From NCBI RefSeq assembly GCF_965232525.1, contig NZ_OZ246980.1, positions 3,162,001 through 3,226,000 of the forward strand: a stretch of 64,000 bases of DNA, written 5' to 3'. Below are positions 7,915-17,004 of the stretch, piece after piece. The stretch is from Bauldia sp965232525 (GTDB lineage Bacteria > Pseudomonadota > Alphaproteobacteria > Rhizobiales > Kaistiaceae). The position numbers and the translations under genes were made by a program. The first letter of the stretch is position 1, and each line of letters starts with the position of its first letter. The notes under the pieces were generated by a model. It saw only the letters and a program-made list of their open reading frames with translations, did no database searches and was not told where the DNA came from.

Positions 7915-9171
7915 CTAATCCACGACGATCCGTGGCGGGCCGGTGGGAAGCTGATTCTGAGCTGTGTTCAAGGAAATGATGTCCTTGAGGATGCTCAGTG
8001 CCTTGAACGTGGCATGCGATTCCACCGAACGCAGGCTCTGTTTCGGAATCCAGAATGTGTCGCCGTCGACATGGGCCGCGATGCTGGCCTCACCGAAGTC
8101 CTTGCCCTCTTCGACGACGAAGATTGGAATGTCCTCGCCGGTCGACGAGGTCACCGTGAGCAGGTCGTCATCATCGCCGAGGAAGGTCTGTTTCACGATC
8201 TTACCGAGGTAGGTGACGATCTCGTGGGGCGAGCGCAGGACGAGCCCTGTTCCCTCGTCTTCGAACAGCGCGATGGTATCGCTTTCGGTGGAGACGGTTA
8301 CCGCCGCGGTGCCGTCGTCTTGAATTTGGACGTTGGGGTTTCCGACAACGAGAGCTTCGATGAAGAGCTTGAATTCAGTGAATTCACAGGTGTTCGTCGG
8401 ATCGTTGTTGAGACTCACGAACTGAGTGCCGTCGATTTCAATCGAATGGGCGGCGCACGACAATGTCGGGTCGTTCTCGGCCAGATTGCGGCAAATGCCG
8501 CGGTCGGCGGCGGACAGCCTCAGTGCCCGCTCCTGGCAACTCTGGTAGGCGACCTGCATCGTATTCCTGTAGTCGCTCGACGTGACCGCGAGGCGCTCCG
8601 TCATCAACATCAGGAGCAGGCTCCGATTGGCTGGATCGCGGCCCTCGGTGAAGAAAAGCAGGGTGGTGGGTGGTATCCGGGTGTGGATCGCTTGGGTGAA
8701 ATCCTCCGTTTCGAGCGACGAGGCGTTGGCATTCCGATCGCGGGTTACACTGCGCGACGGCGCCAGGTTGATGTCGATGTCCCCATCGATGAGCGAGCCT
8801 CGGCCGACGTTAAACGGAATATCGATACTGGGCGATGATTCGAGATCTCTCGATACATCGCTAGAGAAATCGCCAAGCGCCGAATAATAGGTCGGATAAC
8901 CCTTCGCCGCCCGAATGATATTTTTCAGGAGGATGCTGTTGGCCGACTCCGCCAAGCCTTCATTGTAATAGATGCCGGTGTTTGCGGCCATGTTCTGGCA
9001 GGCCGCCAGCCCAAACGCGGCAAGAATGGCCACGCCGGCCCTGACCTTGCCAGGAACGGAACGATGTCGCGGTGCCCGCGCCTCACCAAGGGTCGGCCGC
9101 AAAGACCCAGCAGTACCGACCACGGTAAAGTTCCTCCCCGCCACGTTGTCCGCCCCTACGGCCCGAGTCAT
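7915..9171 (-). CDS. hypothetical outer-membrane or periplasmic lipoprotein
   Basis: A protein of roughly 418 residues that I do not recognise. A lipobox LAAC-QN follows a hydrophobic stretch (GVAILAAFGLAAC), so it should be lipidated after export. After the Cys come NMAANTGIYYNEGLAESANS and an AKGYPTYYS segment; the rest is a mixed alpha/beta protein with several Asp/Glu-rich turns and four or more further Cys residues. The start is uncertain. The ATG at 9171 leaves an unusually long N-region before the hydrophobic stretch, and ATGs at 9225 and 9246 are also in frame. No good ribosome-binding site decides it. It lies 68 bases upstream of kdsA on the same strand and is divergent from the membrane protein at 9470. 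Confidence 0.6.
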   Translation of the reverse strand: MTRAVGADNVAGRNFTVVGTAGSLRPTLGEARAPRHRSVPGKVRAGVAILAAFGLAACQNMAANTGIYYNEGLAESANSILLKNIIRAAKGYPTYYSALGDFSSDVSRDLESSPSIDIPFNVGRGSLIDGDIDINLAPSRSVTRDRNANASSLETEDFTQAIHTRIPPTTLLFFTEGRDPANRSLLLMLMTERLAVTSSDYRNTMQVAYQSCQERALRLSAADRGICRNLAENDPTLSCAAHSIEIDGTQFVSLNNDPTNTCEFTEFKLFIEALVVGNPNVQIQDDGTAAVTVSTESDTIALFEDEGTGLVLRSPHEIVTYLGKIVKQTFLGDDDDLLTVTSSTGEDIPIFVVEEGKDFGEASIAAHVDGDTFWIPKQSLRSVESHATFKALSILKDIISLNTAQNQLPTGPPRIVVD

Positions 9172-9469
9172 CGGCGTGAGATTGCGGCATTTCGGCTCCC
9201 CCGGCAAGAACGCGATATGCGGCATCTCGAAATCCCGGCAGATCATTGGACGTCACCGGCTCATCCATTCCTCGGTTCGCGGTCATCGCAATGCTTCACC
9301 CGGGAGTCTGCGCCGTAGGAATCGCCGTCGACATCGTTTCGGTGCAACGCGAGGGCGCGGTTGCCCCGATTTGTGCTAGACGCTGTGCGGGATCGCGGTC
9401 GGAGTGTCGGTTGACCAGACCGAGCCAACTCGGACCTGCGGCGTTTGAGCGATGAGATGAGGCATCGGC
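9172..9469. other. divergent intergenic region between lipoprotein and membrane protein genes
   Basis: About 300 bases with no convincing gene. On the plus strand a TTGACC (9411-9416), a possible -35, is followed by a small dyad CCGAG-CCAA-CTCGG (9420-9433), then the GTG start of the membrane protein gene at 9470. No clear -10 element was found. Confidence 0.3.
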
Positions 9470-10327
9470 GTGCGAAAGATTCCGGTCTTTGAAGTTATTC
9501 GATACGCGTATCGGTTCGCGTTTGGCGAGTTCGGTACGATCCTGAGACTGACTTGGTTTCCGGCGCTTGTTTTCTTTGCCGTATCTGTCGTCGTGGCGCT
9601 CATAACGGCGGGCAGTTTCGATCCAAGCAGTCCAAACATCGGCTCTATTCTTCTTTCATTCGTTGTTATGGCCGCCGTCTCATTATTCGTATCTGCGACG
9701 ATTGCTGTCTCGCTTCATCGGATGATCTTGTTCGGGGATAGCCGCGTTGGCGAAAATATTTCTTTCCGCATCGGACCGACAGAGCTCAAATTCGTCGGCG
9801 CCAGTATTCTTCTCGGCCTCATTGCAATCGCAGTTGCATTTGCGCTTAGCTTGGCCTCCATACCTTTTGCTATTCCCTTTGCAGCGGCGACCGGTGCATC
9901 ATTTGGCCTCTTCACACTTACGATCGTGATGTACGTTGTTGCTGGGCTTTTGCTCGCCAGGCTTTTGCTCGTTTATCCTCATATCGTGGCGGAAGAAAAG
10001 ATCGACCTGCGCGGCGCCTGGCAGGCAACCAAGGGCAACGCAATGCGGATGTTCGGTGTCATCGCCCTCGGCATGGTTCCCTTCATTATTCTCTCTTTGT
10101 TGGCGCCGTTCATCCTGGCGCTGATCTTTCCGAGCGAGCCTGACTCCTTCTCTCCGGCCACGATGCTCCCGGATCTCATCCTGAATTACTTCTTGTTTAT
10201 CCTGTCGACGGCGATCTGGGTGCCGCTTCTGTGCTACTCGTATAAAGCGCTCCGCGATATCGGGCCGTATGAGTATCTCGACGAGAGCGGCACGAGCCCT
10301 GCGGTGATCCGCCCCGACGGGGAGTGA
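9470..10327 (+). CDS. hypothetical multi-pass membrane protein
   Basis: A 285-residue integral membrane protein with about six hydrophobic spans: near 24-46, 58-82, 108-135, 138-162, 196-222 and 235-255. The layout resembles the membrane domain of glycerophosphoryl-diester phosphodiesterase-type proteins, but no catalytic motif is present and the function is unknown. The start is a GTG with ATGAGG about 8 bases upstream. Codon use is visibly more A/T-rich at third positions than in neighbouring genes (many ATT, CTT, TTT codons), which may mean recent acquisition. It belongs to the accessory islet between kdsA and pyrG. Confidence 0.7.
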   Translation: MRKIPVFEVIRYAYRFAFGEFGTILRLTWFPALVFFAVSVVVALITAGSFDPSSPNIGSILLSFVVMAAVSLFVSATIAVSLHRMILFGDSRVGENISFRIGPTELKFVGASILLGLIAIAVAFALSLASIPFAIPFAAATGASFGLFTLTIVMYVVAGLLLARLLLVYPHIVAEEKIDLRGAWQATKGNAMRMFGVIALGMVPFIILSLLAPFILALIFPSEPDSFSPATMLPDLILNYFLFILSTAIWVPLLCYSYKALRDIGPYEYLDESGTSPAVIRPDGE

Positions 10328-10337
10328 TGGCCCGGTC

Positions 10338-11213
10338 CTAGTCCGTTTCCGCCTCCGCCGCGAAGGCGATCGCGACGCCGCAGGCCTCGCTTGCTGGGAC
10401 AACCACCCGGCGTGCGATTTCGCGGAAGGCGATGCCATTGGCCGAGAGCCCGGTCCGGACAGCATCAAGGTCCTTGGCGGCGAGCCGTAGCGCGACGAAG
10501 TGCGGCTTGGCCGCCGCTTCGACCGTCTCGCCGTAGAGAGCCTCGACCGCCACGGGGGTCATCAGCTCGATGCGGCCCGAACCCGTATCGATCGCCACGC
10601 CCATGCTGTCGGATCGCATGTCGTGCTGGCCGGTCACATGAAAGAAGAACTCGTGGAAGTCCGCCGGATCGGGGGCAGCCAGGACCACCGCCGCGATGCG
10701 CGTCACCCCGTTCGGATGATACTGATAGAACTCGCGCCAGAAGTTCTCCGGATGCTCGTGATGGACCGTGAACACGCCGGCATCGGGCATCCGCGCATCG
10801 CTGGTGAATGTCACCGAGAACGACAGCGGGCGTTCGATCCCGTCGGACCCCTTTGCCATACGTTCGAAATGGAAGGGCTCATAGACGGGCAGGCCCCGCG
10901 CGGCGAAATCGGCGCGGTCGCCGGCTGCGTCGTCGCTGTGGAGAGCCAGCATGGACATGCCTTCACGGCTCTCCAGATAGCGACGATTGAAGGCGCCGAA
11001 CGAAAACTCGGCGTCGGTCGCCGGCGGGATGGCGGCGGAGTCGGCGATGCCGAGCAGTTCGATGAACGAGCCGTCGAGCTGGGCGATGGTGTTTGCGGTG
11101 CCGAAGGGGTGGCGCGCCTCGGGGGTCAGGATGAAGCCGAGCCGTTCGTACGTTTTCCGCGCGGCGTCCAGATCACGAACCGCGATCACCACATGATCGA
11201 TACCGCGCGGCAT
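10338..11213 (-). CDS. VOC-superfamily glyoxalase-like protein
   Basis: A 291-residue protein of the glyoxalase-like (PF13468-type) branch of the vicinal oxygen chelate superfamily. The N-terminus MPRGIDHVVIAVRDLDAA is a typical beta-alpha-beta VOC start. A second half-module begins near NGVTRIAAVVLAAPDPADFHEFF, and a third similar strand pair is near the C-terminus (HFVALRLAAKDLDAV). Possible metal ligands are His7 and the Glu of SFIELLG. The reaction is unknown. The ATG at 11213 has GGGAGGA 3 bases upstream of the codon. It ends close to, and converges with, the membrane protein gene. Confidence 0.82.
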   Translation of the reverse strand: MPRGIDHVVIAVRDLDAARKTYERLGFILTPEARHPFGTANTIAQLDGSFIELLGIADSAAIPPATDAEFSFGAFNRRYLESREGMSMLALHSDDAAGDRADFAARGLPVYEPFHFERMAKGSDGIERPLSFSVTFTSDARMPDAGVFTVHHEHPENFWREFYQYHPNGVTRIAAVVLAAPDPADFHEFFFHVTGQHDMRSDSMGVAIDTGSGRIELMTPVAVEALYGETVEAAAKPHFVALRLAAKDLDAVRTGLSANGIAFREIARRVVVPASEACGVAIAFAAEAETD

Positions 11214-11277
11214 GGTCCTCCCCACCAGCTGACTCGCCCTCAAAGGACCATGCCACATTGACCTCGTGTCGGCATAG

Positions 11278-13005
11278 CTACTCGTTGACCGAGCGTGCCG
11301 TTTCGGCGGCACGCGCCAACTGGACGAACTCGGCGCGAATGCCGAACGGGTCCTCGCCCTTCGCACCGTTGGCCAGCGCGATCACCGCCTCCCAATCGAA
11401 GTCCCGGTTGATCCATGGGTCGCCGCGGAGCTTCTGACCATACGCCGCCACAGCCAGTGCCCAGCGGCTGGATTCCGGCGTTTCGTCAAGCGTTTCCGGG
11501 CGATCGATATCGCCGATCGGCTGCTCGATCAGTTCTGAGGTATGGCCGCCCGGCTGCTTGAAGCGGATCCGCAAGAAGGCAAGCTCGCCGCCGTCCCCCT
11601 GTTCGATCGGTGCGGTCCGGTAGCGCAACCGGTCGATGGCGGCCGGACCGCCGACCGGCGTGATCTCGTAGAGGGCGGTTACCGAGGCGCCGGCCCCAGT
11701 CTCTCCGGCATCGACCTGATCGTTGTTGAAGTCGGCGCGATCGAGGGCCCGGGTCTCATAGCCGATCAGCCGATACTCGGCGACGCGGGCCGGATTGAAC
11801 TCGACCTGGATCTTGACGTCATCGGCGATCGGGAACAGCGAACCCGAAAAATCGTCGCGAAACAGTTTTCGGGCTTCCTGCAGTGTGTCGATGTAGGCGG
11901 CGGTGCCGTTGCCGGATTGCGACAGGGTTTGCATCATCACGTCGTTGTAGTTGCCGCGGCCGACACCGTAGACCGAGAGGTAGACGCCGGTATCGCGTTT
12001 CTCGGCAACGAAGTCTTCGAGCCTCTCGGGATCGGCAACGCCGACGTTGAAATCGCCGTCGGTCATCAGGATCACGCGATTGACCGCTTCGCCATCGAAG
12101 CCCTGCTCGGCCATCCCATAGGCAAGCGCCAATCCTTCGCCGCCCCCGGTCGAGCCGCCGGCCCGCATGGCGTCGATGGCGCAGCGGATCTTCAGTTTCT
12201 GGTCCCCCTGCGTCGGCGCCAGAACCGCTCCGGCCGCGCCGGCATAGACGGCGATCGAGACCTGATCCTCAGGCCTCAGTTCATCGACGAGCAGGTTCAG
12301 CGCCTTCTGGACCAGTGGCAGCTTGGCCGGGTCGTCCATCGAGCCGGAGACATCCATCAGGAACACCAGGTTGAGGGGCGGCCGCTTGCTGGCCTCGATG
12401 TCGTAACCCTGCAGGCCGATATGAATGATCTCGCGGCCTTCGGCCCAGGGCGACGGCACGACCGAGGCATGAACGCTGAACGGAATGTCCGGATCGCTTG
12501 AGCCGTCATAGCCATAGTCGAAGTAGTTGATGAGCTCCTCGACCCGTACCGCGTCGCGTGGCGGCAGGTGTCCGTCGTTGAGAAAACGGCGCACGTTGGC
12601 GTAGGACGCCGTGTCGACATCGATCGAGAAGGTGGAAACCGGCTCGTTGGCGGCCTGTTTGATCGGATTTGGCGTTGCGTCCGGGTAGCGCTCAGTGTCG
12701 ACCGGTGGCACCGCGAAGTCGGCCGCGCTCTCCATCGCGATCGCCGGAGCCTGCGGCGTTGGCGCTGGGTTCAGTGCGTCTATTGGTGCGGCGTTGCGCA
12801 GCACCTTTCCGGGAGCGCGGCCGCGAGGTGCGCCGCGATCGGCGCGCTCGTGACCAAACCCAAGCCGGGCGCAGGTAACGGGGTCGGGGATGCCGTCGAT
12901 CACGCGGGCATTTGCGACCGGCACGGATAGCGACAAGACGGCCGCCGAACTGATCGCCGTGGCGATCAAAAGCGATATGGGGCGAAATGTGGGAGTGCGC
13001 TGCAT
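11278..13005 (-). CDS. YfbK-type von Willebrand factor A domain protein, exported
   Basis: A 575-residue exported VWA protein. Residues 1-33 are a signal peptide ending at VANA. A Pro/Ala-rich linker follows, then the YfbK N-terminal domain (FSIDVDTASYANVRRFL, about 126-205), a VWA domain with an intact MIDAS motif DVSGSM (218-223) and later DGDFNVG, and a C-terminal DUF3520-like region. YfbK-family proteins are secreted or periplasmic proteins of unknown function that probably bind partners through the metal site. The ATG at 13005 has GGAGG 8 bases upstream. It is divergent from the methyltransferase gene. Confidence 0.87.
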   Translation of the reverse strand: MQRTPTFRPISLLIATAISSAAVLSLSVPVANARVIDGIPDPVTCARLGFGHERADRGAPRGRAPGKVLRNAAPIDALNPAPTPQAPAIAMESAADFAVPPVDTERYPDATPNPIKQAANEPVSTFSIDVDTASYANVRRFLNDGHLPPRDAVRVEELINYFDYGYDGSSDPDIPFSVHASVVPSPWAEGREIIHIGLQGYDIEASKRPPLNLVFLMDVSGSMDDPAKLPLVQKALNLLVDELRPEDQVSIAVYAGAAGAVLAPTQGDQKLKIRCAIDAMRAGGSTGGGEGLALAYGMAEQGFDGEAVNRVILMTDGDFNVGVADPERLEDFVAEKRDTGVYLSVYGVGRGNYNDVMMQTLSQSGNGTAAYIDTLQEARKLFRDDFSGSLFPIADDVKIQVEFNPARVAEYRLIGYETRALDRADFNNDQVDAGETGAGASVTALYEITPVGGPAAIDRLRYRTAPIEQGDGGELAFLRIRFKQPGGHTSELIEQPIGDIDRPETLDETPESSRWALAVAAYGQKLRGDPWINRDFDWEAVIALANGAKGEDPFGIRAEFVQLARAAETARSVNE

Positions 13006-13196
13006 GGCCGGAGCCTCCAACAGACGCCCCCCGGCGCGTATCGACCCTCGCGCGGCATTTCGGCTTCAGGTGGGCCGGAATGTGAAAGATGCGGGGCCGG
13101 ATTCGGGCGCGGTCCTGTTGCGGCACAGTCCACCGACAAGGCAGACTGCCCGCCGCCCCGCTCATTGCCGGGCCGACCGAACGGAGAGCAACGCAC

Positions 13197-13847
13197 ATGA
13201 CGGGATATGTCGGCGCGGAACACGCGTTTCATGATTCGGACTTCGCTCAGGACTGGGCGGATCGGTTCGCGCCATCCGGACCGCGGCTTCAGTTGTTCGA
13301 TCTGATCCTCAGCCAGGTCGAGCGCCTCGACAAACCGACCGCTCACGTGGTCGAGCTCGGTACCGGTCCGGGCTACCTCGCCCGCCATATCCTGGAGCGG
13401 AACAACTCCATCACCTATGAGGCCGTCGACTTTTCCGACGCGTTTCTTGACGTCGCCAGAAAGACACTCGGCGATCATGGGGCCCGCGTCGTCTTCACCA
13501 ATGCCGACCTGATGGACCTGGAATGGCCAGCCCGCCTCAGCAAGCGTCCCGACGCCGTCGTCTCGACCTGGGCGCTGCACGATCTCGGCGGACAGCAGGC
13601 CGTGGCCGACGTCTATGCCCGTTGTTTGGAAGCGCTGCCGGAAGGCGGTGTCCTCGTCAATGGCGACTTCATCAAGCCCGACGGGACAACCTGGGACTTC
13701 GAGGCCGGCCGCTTTCCGGTCGCACGCCATCTCGAACTGCTACACGAGGCAGGATTCAAGGATGCGGAGTGTCTGGCCCTTTTGGAGCCGAATATCGAGA
13801 CGCCGACATCGGCGCAGAATTACGCCTGCCTGGTTGCCACACGCTGA
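13197..13847 (+). CDS. class I SAM-dependent methyltransferase
   Basis: A 216-residue methyltransferase of the Rossmann-like class I fold. SAM motif I is VVELGTGPGYLARHIL (about 50-65). The acidic residue after strand 2 is the Asp in YEAVDFSDAFLDVA, and motif IV is the VVSTWALHDLGG stretch. The substrate is unknown. The ATG at 13197 has GGAGA about 8 bases upstream. It converges with pyrG, with only six bases between the stops. Confidence 0.83.
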   Translation: MTGYVGAEHAFHDSDFAQDWADRFAPSGPRLQLFDLILSQVERLDKPTAHVVELGTGPGYLARHILERNNSITYEAVDFSDAFLDVARKTLGDHGARVVFTNADLMDLEWPARLSKRPDAVVSTWALHDLGGQQAVADVYARCLEALPEGGVLVNGDFIKPDGTTWDFEAGRFPVARHLELLHEAGFKDAECLALLEPNIETPTSAQNYACLVATR

Positions 13848-13853
13848 CCCTGC

Positions 13854-15485
13854 TCAGACCAGCCGCGATTGTTCGACCGCGGCAGCGATAAACGAGGCGA
13901 ACAGCGGATGCGGCGCGAATGGCCGCGACTTCAGCTCCGGGTGATACTGTACCCCGATGAACCAGGGGTGATCGACATACTCGAAGGTCTCCGGCAGCAG
14001 GCCATCCGGTGACAGGCCGGCAAAGCGCACGCCGCCTGCTTCGAGCCGGTCGCGATAGTTGATGTTGATCTCGTACCGGTGCCGGTGCCGCTCTCTGATA
14101 CTCGTGGTGCCGTAGATCTCGGCGATCCGGCTGCCGGGCGACAGGATCGCAGGATAGGCCCCGAGCCGCATGGTGCCGCCAAGATCGCTCGCGTCGTCCC
14201 GCCGTTCGGTCAGGTTGCCGCGCACCCACTCGGTCATCAGCCCGACGATCGGCTCGTCGGTCGGTCCGAATTCGGTCGAACTGGCGTCTGCCAAACCCGC
14301 GACATTTCTCGCCGCTTCGACCATAGCCATCTGCATGCCAAAGCAGATGCCGAGGAATGGCAGCTTGTGCTCGCGGGCAAAGCGGGCGGCAGCGATCATG
14401 CCTTCCGATCCGCGCTTGCCGAAGCCACCCGGTACAAGGACGCCGTCGGCATTGTCGAGGCGTTGTAGTAGTGCCCCGTCACCCTCCAGCGTCTCGGATT
14501 CGATCCAGTCGATGTTGACCTTGACCGTATTGGCGATCCCGCCGTGGCGGAGCGCCTCGACCAGCGATTTGTAGGCGTCGTGGAGGCCGGTGTACTTGCC
14601 GACGATGGCGATGGTGACCTCGCCTTCGTGCTGGGTGATCGCCCGGCCGATGTCGTGCCACCGCTCGAGATCGGGCATCGGTGCGGAATCGACGCCGAAG
14701 GCCGACAGCACCTCATCGTCGAGCCCTTCAGCGTGATAGGCGATCGGCACGTCGTAGATGTTCGCCACGTCAAGGGCCTGGATCACCGCGCTCGGCCGGA
14801 CGTTGCAGAACAGCGAGAGCTTGCGGCGTTCCTCGGCCGGGATCGGGCGGTCGGCGCGCACCAGCAGGATGTCCGGCTGGATACCGATCTCGCGAAGTTC
14901 GCGGACCGAATGCTGGGTCGGCTTGGTCTTCAGTTCCCCTGCCGTGGCGATCCACGGCATCAGCGTCAGGTGGATGTAGATGGCATCGCCACGCGGCAGG
15001 TCATTGCCGAGCTGCCTGATCGCCTCGAAGAACGGCAGGCCCTCGATATCGCCGACCGTGCCGCCGATTTCACAAAGGACGAAGTCCTCGTCCTCGTTCC
15101 CCTCCAGGACGAACTGTTTGATGGCGTCGGTGACGTGGGGAATGACCTGGACCGTGGCACCGAGGTAGTCCCCGCGCCGCTCCTTGGTGATGATCCCCTG
15201 ATAAATCCGCCCGGTGGTGACGTTGTCTTGCTGCGTCGCAGGACGCCCGGTGAACCGTTCGTAATGGCCAAGGTCGAGGTCGGTCTCGGCGCCATCGTCG
15301 GTGACGAATACCTCGCCATGCTGATACGGGCTCATCGTGCCCGGATCGACGTTCAGGTAGGGGTCGAGCTTGCGCAGCCGGACGCGGTATCCACGCGCCT
15401 GGAGGAGGGCCGCGAGTGCGGCCGAGGCAATGCCTTTTCCGAGGGAAGAGACCACGCCGCCGGTGATGAAGACGTACCGCGCCAT
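13854..15485 (-). CDS. pyrG: CTP synthase
   Basis: A 543-residue CTP synthase that aminates UTP to CTP using glutamine and ATP. The N-terminal synthetase domain starts with the invariant MARYVFITGGVVSSLGKG. The C-terminal class I glutaminase domain carries the nucleophile in FLGICFGMQMA and the His/Glu pair in GVQYHPE. The ATG at 15485 gives the canonical start. An in-frame GTG at 15512 would add nine residues and falls inside a stem-loop. secG lies upstream on the same strand. Confidence 0.98.
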   Translation of the reverse strand: MARYVFITGGVVSSLGKGIASAALAALLQARGYRVRLRKLDPYLNVDPGTMSPYQHGEVFVTDDGAETDLDLGHYERFTGRPATQQDNVTTGRIYQGIITKERRGDYLGATVQVIPHVTDAIKQFVLEGNEDEDFVLCEIGGTVGDIEGLPFFEAIRQLGNDLPRGDAIYIHLTLMPWIATAGELKTKPTQHSVRELREIGIQPDILLVRADRPIPAEERRKLSLFCNVRPSAVIQALDVANIYDVPIAYHAEGLDDEVLSAFGVDSAPMPDLERWHDIGRAITQHEGEVTIAIVGKYTGLHDAYKSLVEALRHGGIANTVKVNIDWIESETLEGDGALLQRLDNADGVLVPGGFGKRGSEGMIAAARFAREHKLPFLGICFGMQMAMVEAARNVAGLADASSTEFGPTDEPIVGLMTEWVRGNLTERRDDASDLGGTMRLGAYPAILSPGSRIAEIYGTTSIRERHRHRYEININYRDRLEAGGVRFAGLSPDGLLPETFEYVDHPWFIGVQYHPELKSRPFAPHPLFASFIAAAVEQSRLV

Positions 15486-15504
15486 GGGCCCCGACAATAT
15501 CCCC

Positions 15505-15527
15505 TGACTCACTGATTCGGTGAGTCA
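15505..15527. promoter_or_regulatory. inverted repeat in the pyrG leader
   Basis: TGACTCAC and GTGAGTCA are perfect 8-bp arms around a 7-base centre, 20 bases upstream of the pyrG ATG. In the pyrG direction it is preceded, not followed, by a T run, so it is not an obvious terminator. It could be an operator or a leader hairpin. A partly similar stretch, ACTCACTGACTC, lies just upstream of the kdsA start. Confidence 0.35.
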
Positions 15528-15588
15528 AAAATACAAGCGAATCAGAAAAACGTGCCGCCGGCGGATTGCCGGAGACGGAGCTATTCGG

Positions 15589-16026
15589 TCACTGCGAGGT
15601 TGGAACCTGCGGGGTCGCCGGCTGGTCGGTCGCGGCACCATCGCCGCTTAAGAGATCCTGCTCCCCGCGGAAATCGAGCAATTCGTCCAAGATCCCGTCG
15701 CCGCCACCGGTTCCGGTGCCGGGCACAGCTCCTGGTTCACCTTCCGTCGTGATCGGCGCAGGCGTTGTCGAGACGTCGTCGAGGATCGACGCCGGCGTAT
15801 CCTGAAAGCGCGAGATCACCGTCAGAACGATCGATGTGGCGAAGAACGCCGCGGCGAGGATCGCTGTCGTCCGGGTCAGGATATTGGTCTGGCCGCGGCT
15901 CGACATGAAATTGCCGCCGCCACCGCCGCCGATCCCCAGCGCGCCACCTTCGGAGCGCTGCATGAGAACCACGGCGATCATCGCGACGATCACCATCAGA
16001 TGGATGACGATGATTACGGTTTCCAT
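15589..16026 (-). CDS. secG: preprotein translocase subunit SecG
   Basis: A 145-residue SecG, the small helper subunit of the SecYEG channel. It has two membrane spans (about 2-22 and 52-74) joined by the Gly-rich loop EGGALGIGGGGGGNFMSSRG that marks the family. An acidic, Gly/Pro/Thr-rich cytoplasmic tail of about 65 residues follows. The tail is longer than in E. coli (110 residues in all) but long tails are common in alphaproteobacteria. The ATG at 16026 has AAGGA about 9 bases upstream. It sits between tpiA and pyrG in the usual order. Confidence 0.94.
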   Translation of the reverse strand: METVIIVIHLMVIVAMIAVVLMQRSEGGALGIGGGGGGNFMSSRGQTNILTRTTAILAAAFFATSIVLTVISRFQDTPASILDDVSTTPAPITTEGEPGAVPGTGTGGGDGILDELLDFRGEQDLLSGDGAATDQPATPQVPTSQ

Positions 16027-16099
16027 TGAATATACTGTCCTTGAATCCGCCGCGTTCTATACGATCCGGTCCCGAGTTGCCACAATTCTGTTTTCGGCC

Positions 16100-16843
16100 T
16101 CACGCAGCCGCGACAATAGCCAGGAAATCGGCGGCTTTGAGGCTCGCGCCGCCGACCAGCGCCCCGTCGACATCGGGCAGCGGCAGGATTTCATCCGCGT
16201 TCCCCGGCTTGACCGAACCACCGTAAAGCACCCGGATCGCTGCCCCGTTATTGCCGACGGTGGCGACCAATCGCTGCCGTATATGGGCATGGGCGGTCTG
16301 GATGTCATCATTGGACGGCGTCAGGCCGGTTCCGATCGCCCAGACTGGCTCGTAGGCGATCACAAGTCTGTGTGCATCGGCGCCGTCCGGCAGTGAACCC
16401 GCGAGTTGCCGGTCTAGGACGGCAAGCGTATCCCCTGCCCGCCGCTCGGCCTCGGTTTCGCCGATGCACAGGATCACCAGGAGGCCGGCGCGCCAGCCCG
16501 CCTCGGCCTTGGCCCGGACCAGGGCGTCGGCCTCCCCGTGATCGGTGCGGCGCTCCGAGTGACCGACGATGACCAGTTTGCCCCCGGCGTCGGCGATCAT
16601 CTCGGCGGAAAGATCGCCGGTATGCGCGCCCTTTTCGGCCATATGACAGTCTTGACCGCCGATCATCAGCGGCGTGTTCTTGGCCCGTTCCACGGCTGCC
16701 GCGATCAGGGTCGCCGGCGGGCAGATCGCCACATCGCATGGCGGATCGATCAGGCCGTCGCCGATTGCGTCGATCTCGGTCAGGCTGGCGGCGACGCCAT
16801 TCATCTTCCAGTTTCCCGCGACGAGCGGTCTGCGATCCGGCAT
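16100..16843 (-). CDS. tpiA: triosephosphate isomerase
   Basis: A 247-residue TIM barrel that interconverts dihydroxyacetone phosphate and glyceraldehyde 3-phosphate. Catalytic residues are Lys13 (GNWKMNG), His95 (IVGHSERR) and Glu165 (AYEPVWAIGTG); the phosphate loop YGGSVKPGN is near the C-terminus. The ATG at 16843 has GGGAG 7 bases upstream. It is divergent from the ppiD-like gene and upstream of secG. Confidence 0.97.
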   Translation of the reverse strand: MPDRRPLVAGNWKMNGVAASLTEIDAIGDGLIDPPCDVAICPPATLIAAAVERAKNTPLMIGGQDCHMAEKGAHTGDLSAEMIADAGGKLVIVGHSERRTDHGEADALVRAKAEAGWRAGLLVILCIGETEAERRAGDTLAVLDRQLAGSLPDGADAHRLVIAYEPVWAIGTGLTPSNDDIQTAHAHIRQRLVATVGNNGAAIRVLYGGSVKPGNADEILPLPDVDGALVGGASLKAADFLAIVAAA

Positions 16844-17004
16844 CGATTTGCTCCCTCGGTAAGCCGCGGGAGCGGTAGCAAAAACCGGCGGCGAAGCAAA
16901 GCGCTCATACCTTGCGACTGCCCTGCCCGCTGCCTATGATCCCGGACGAGTGGCTGGGGCGGCGCGCGACACTTCGCGGGCCGCCGACTTGTAAGGAATG
17001 GATG

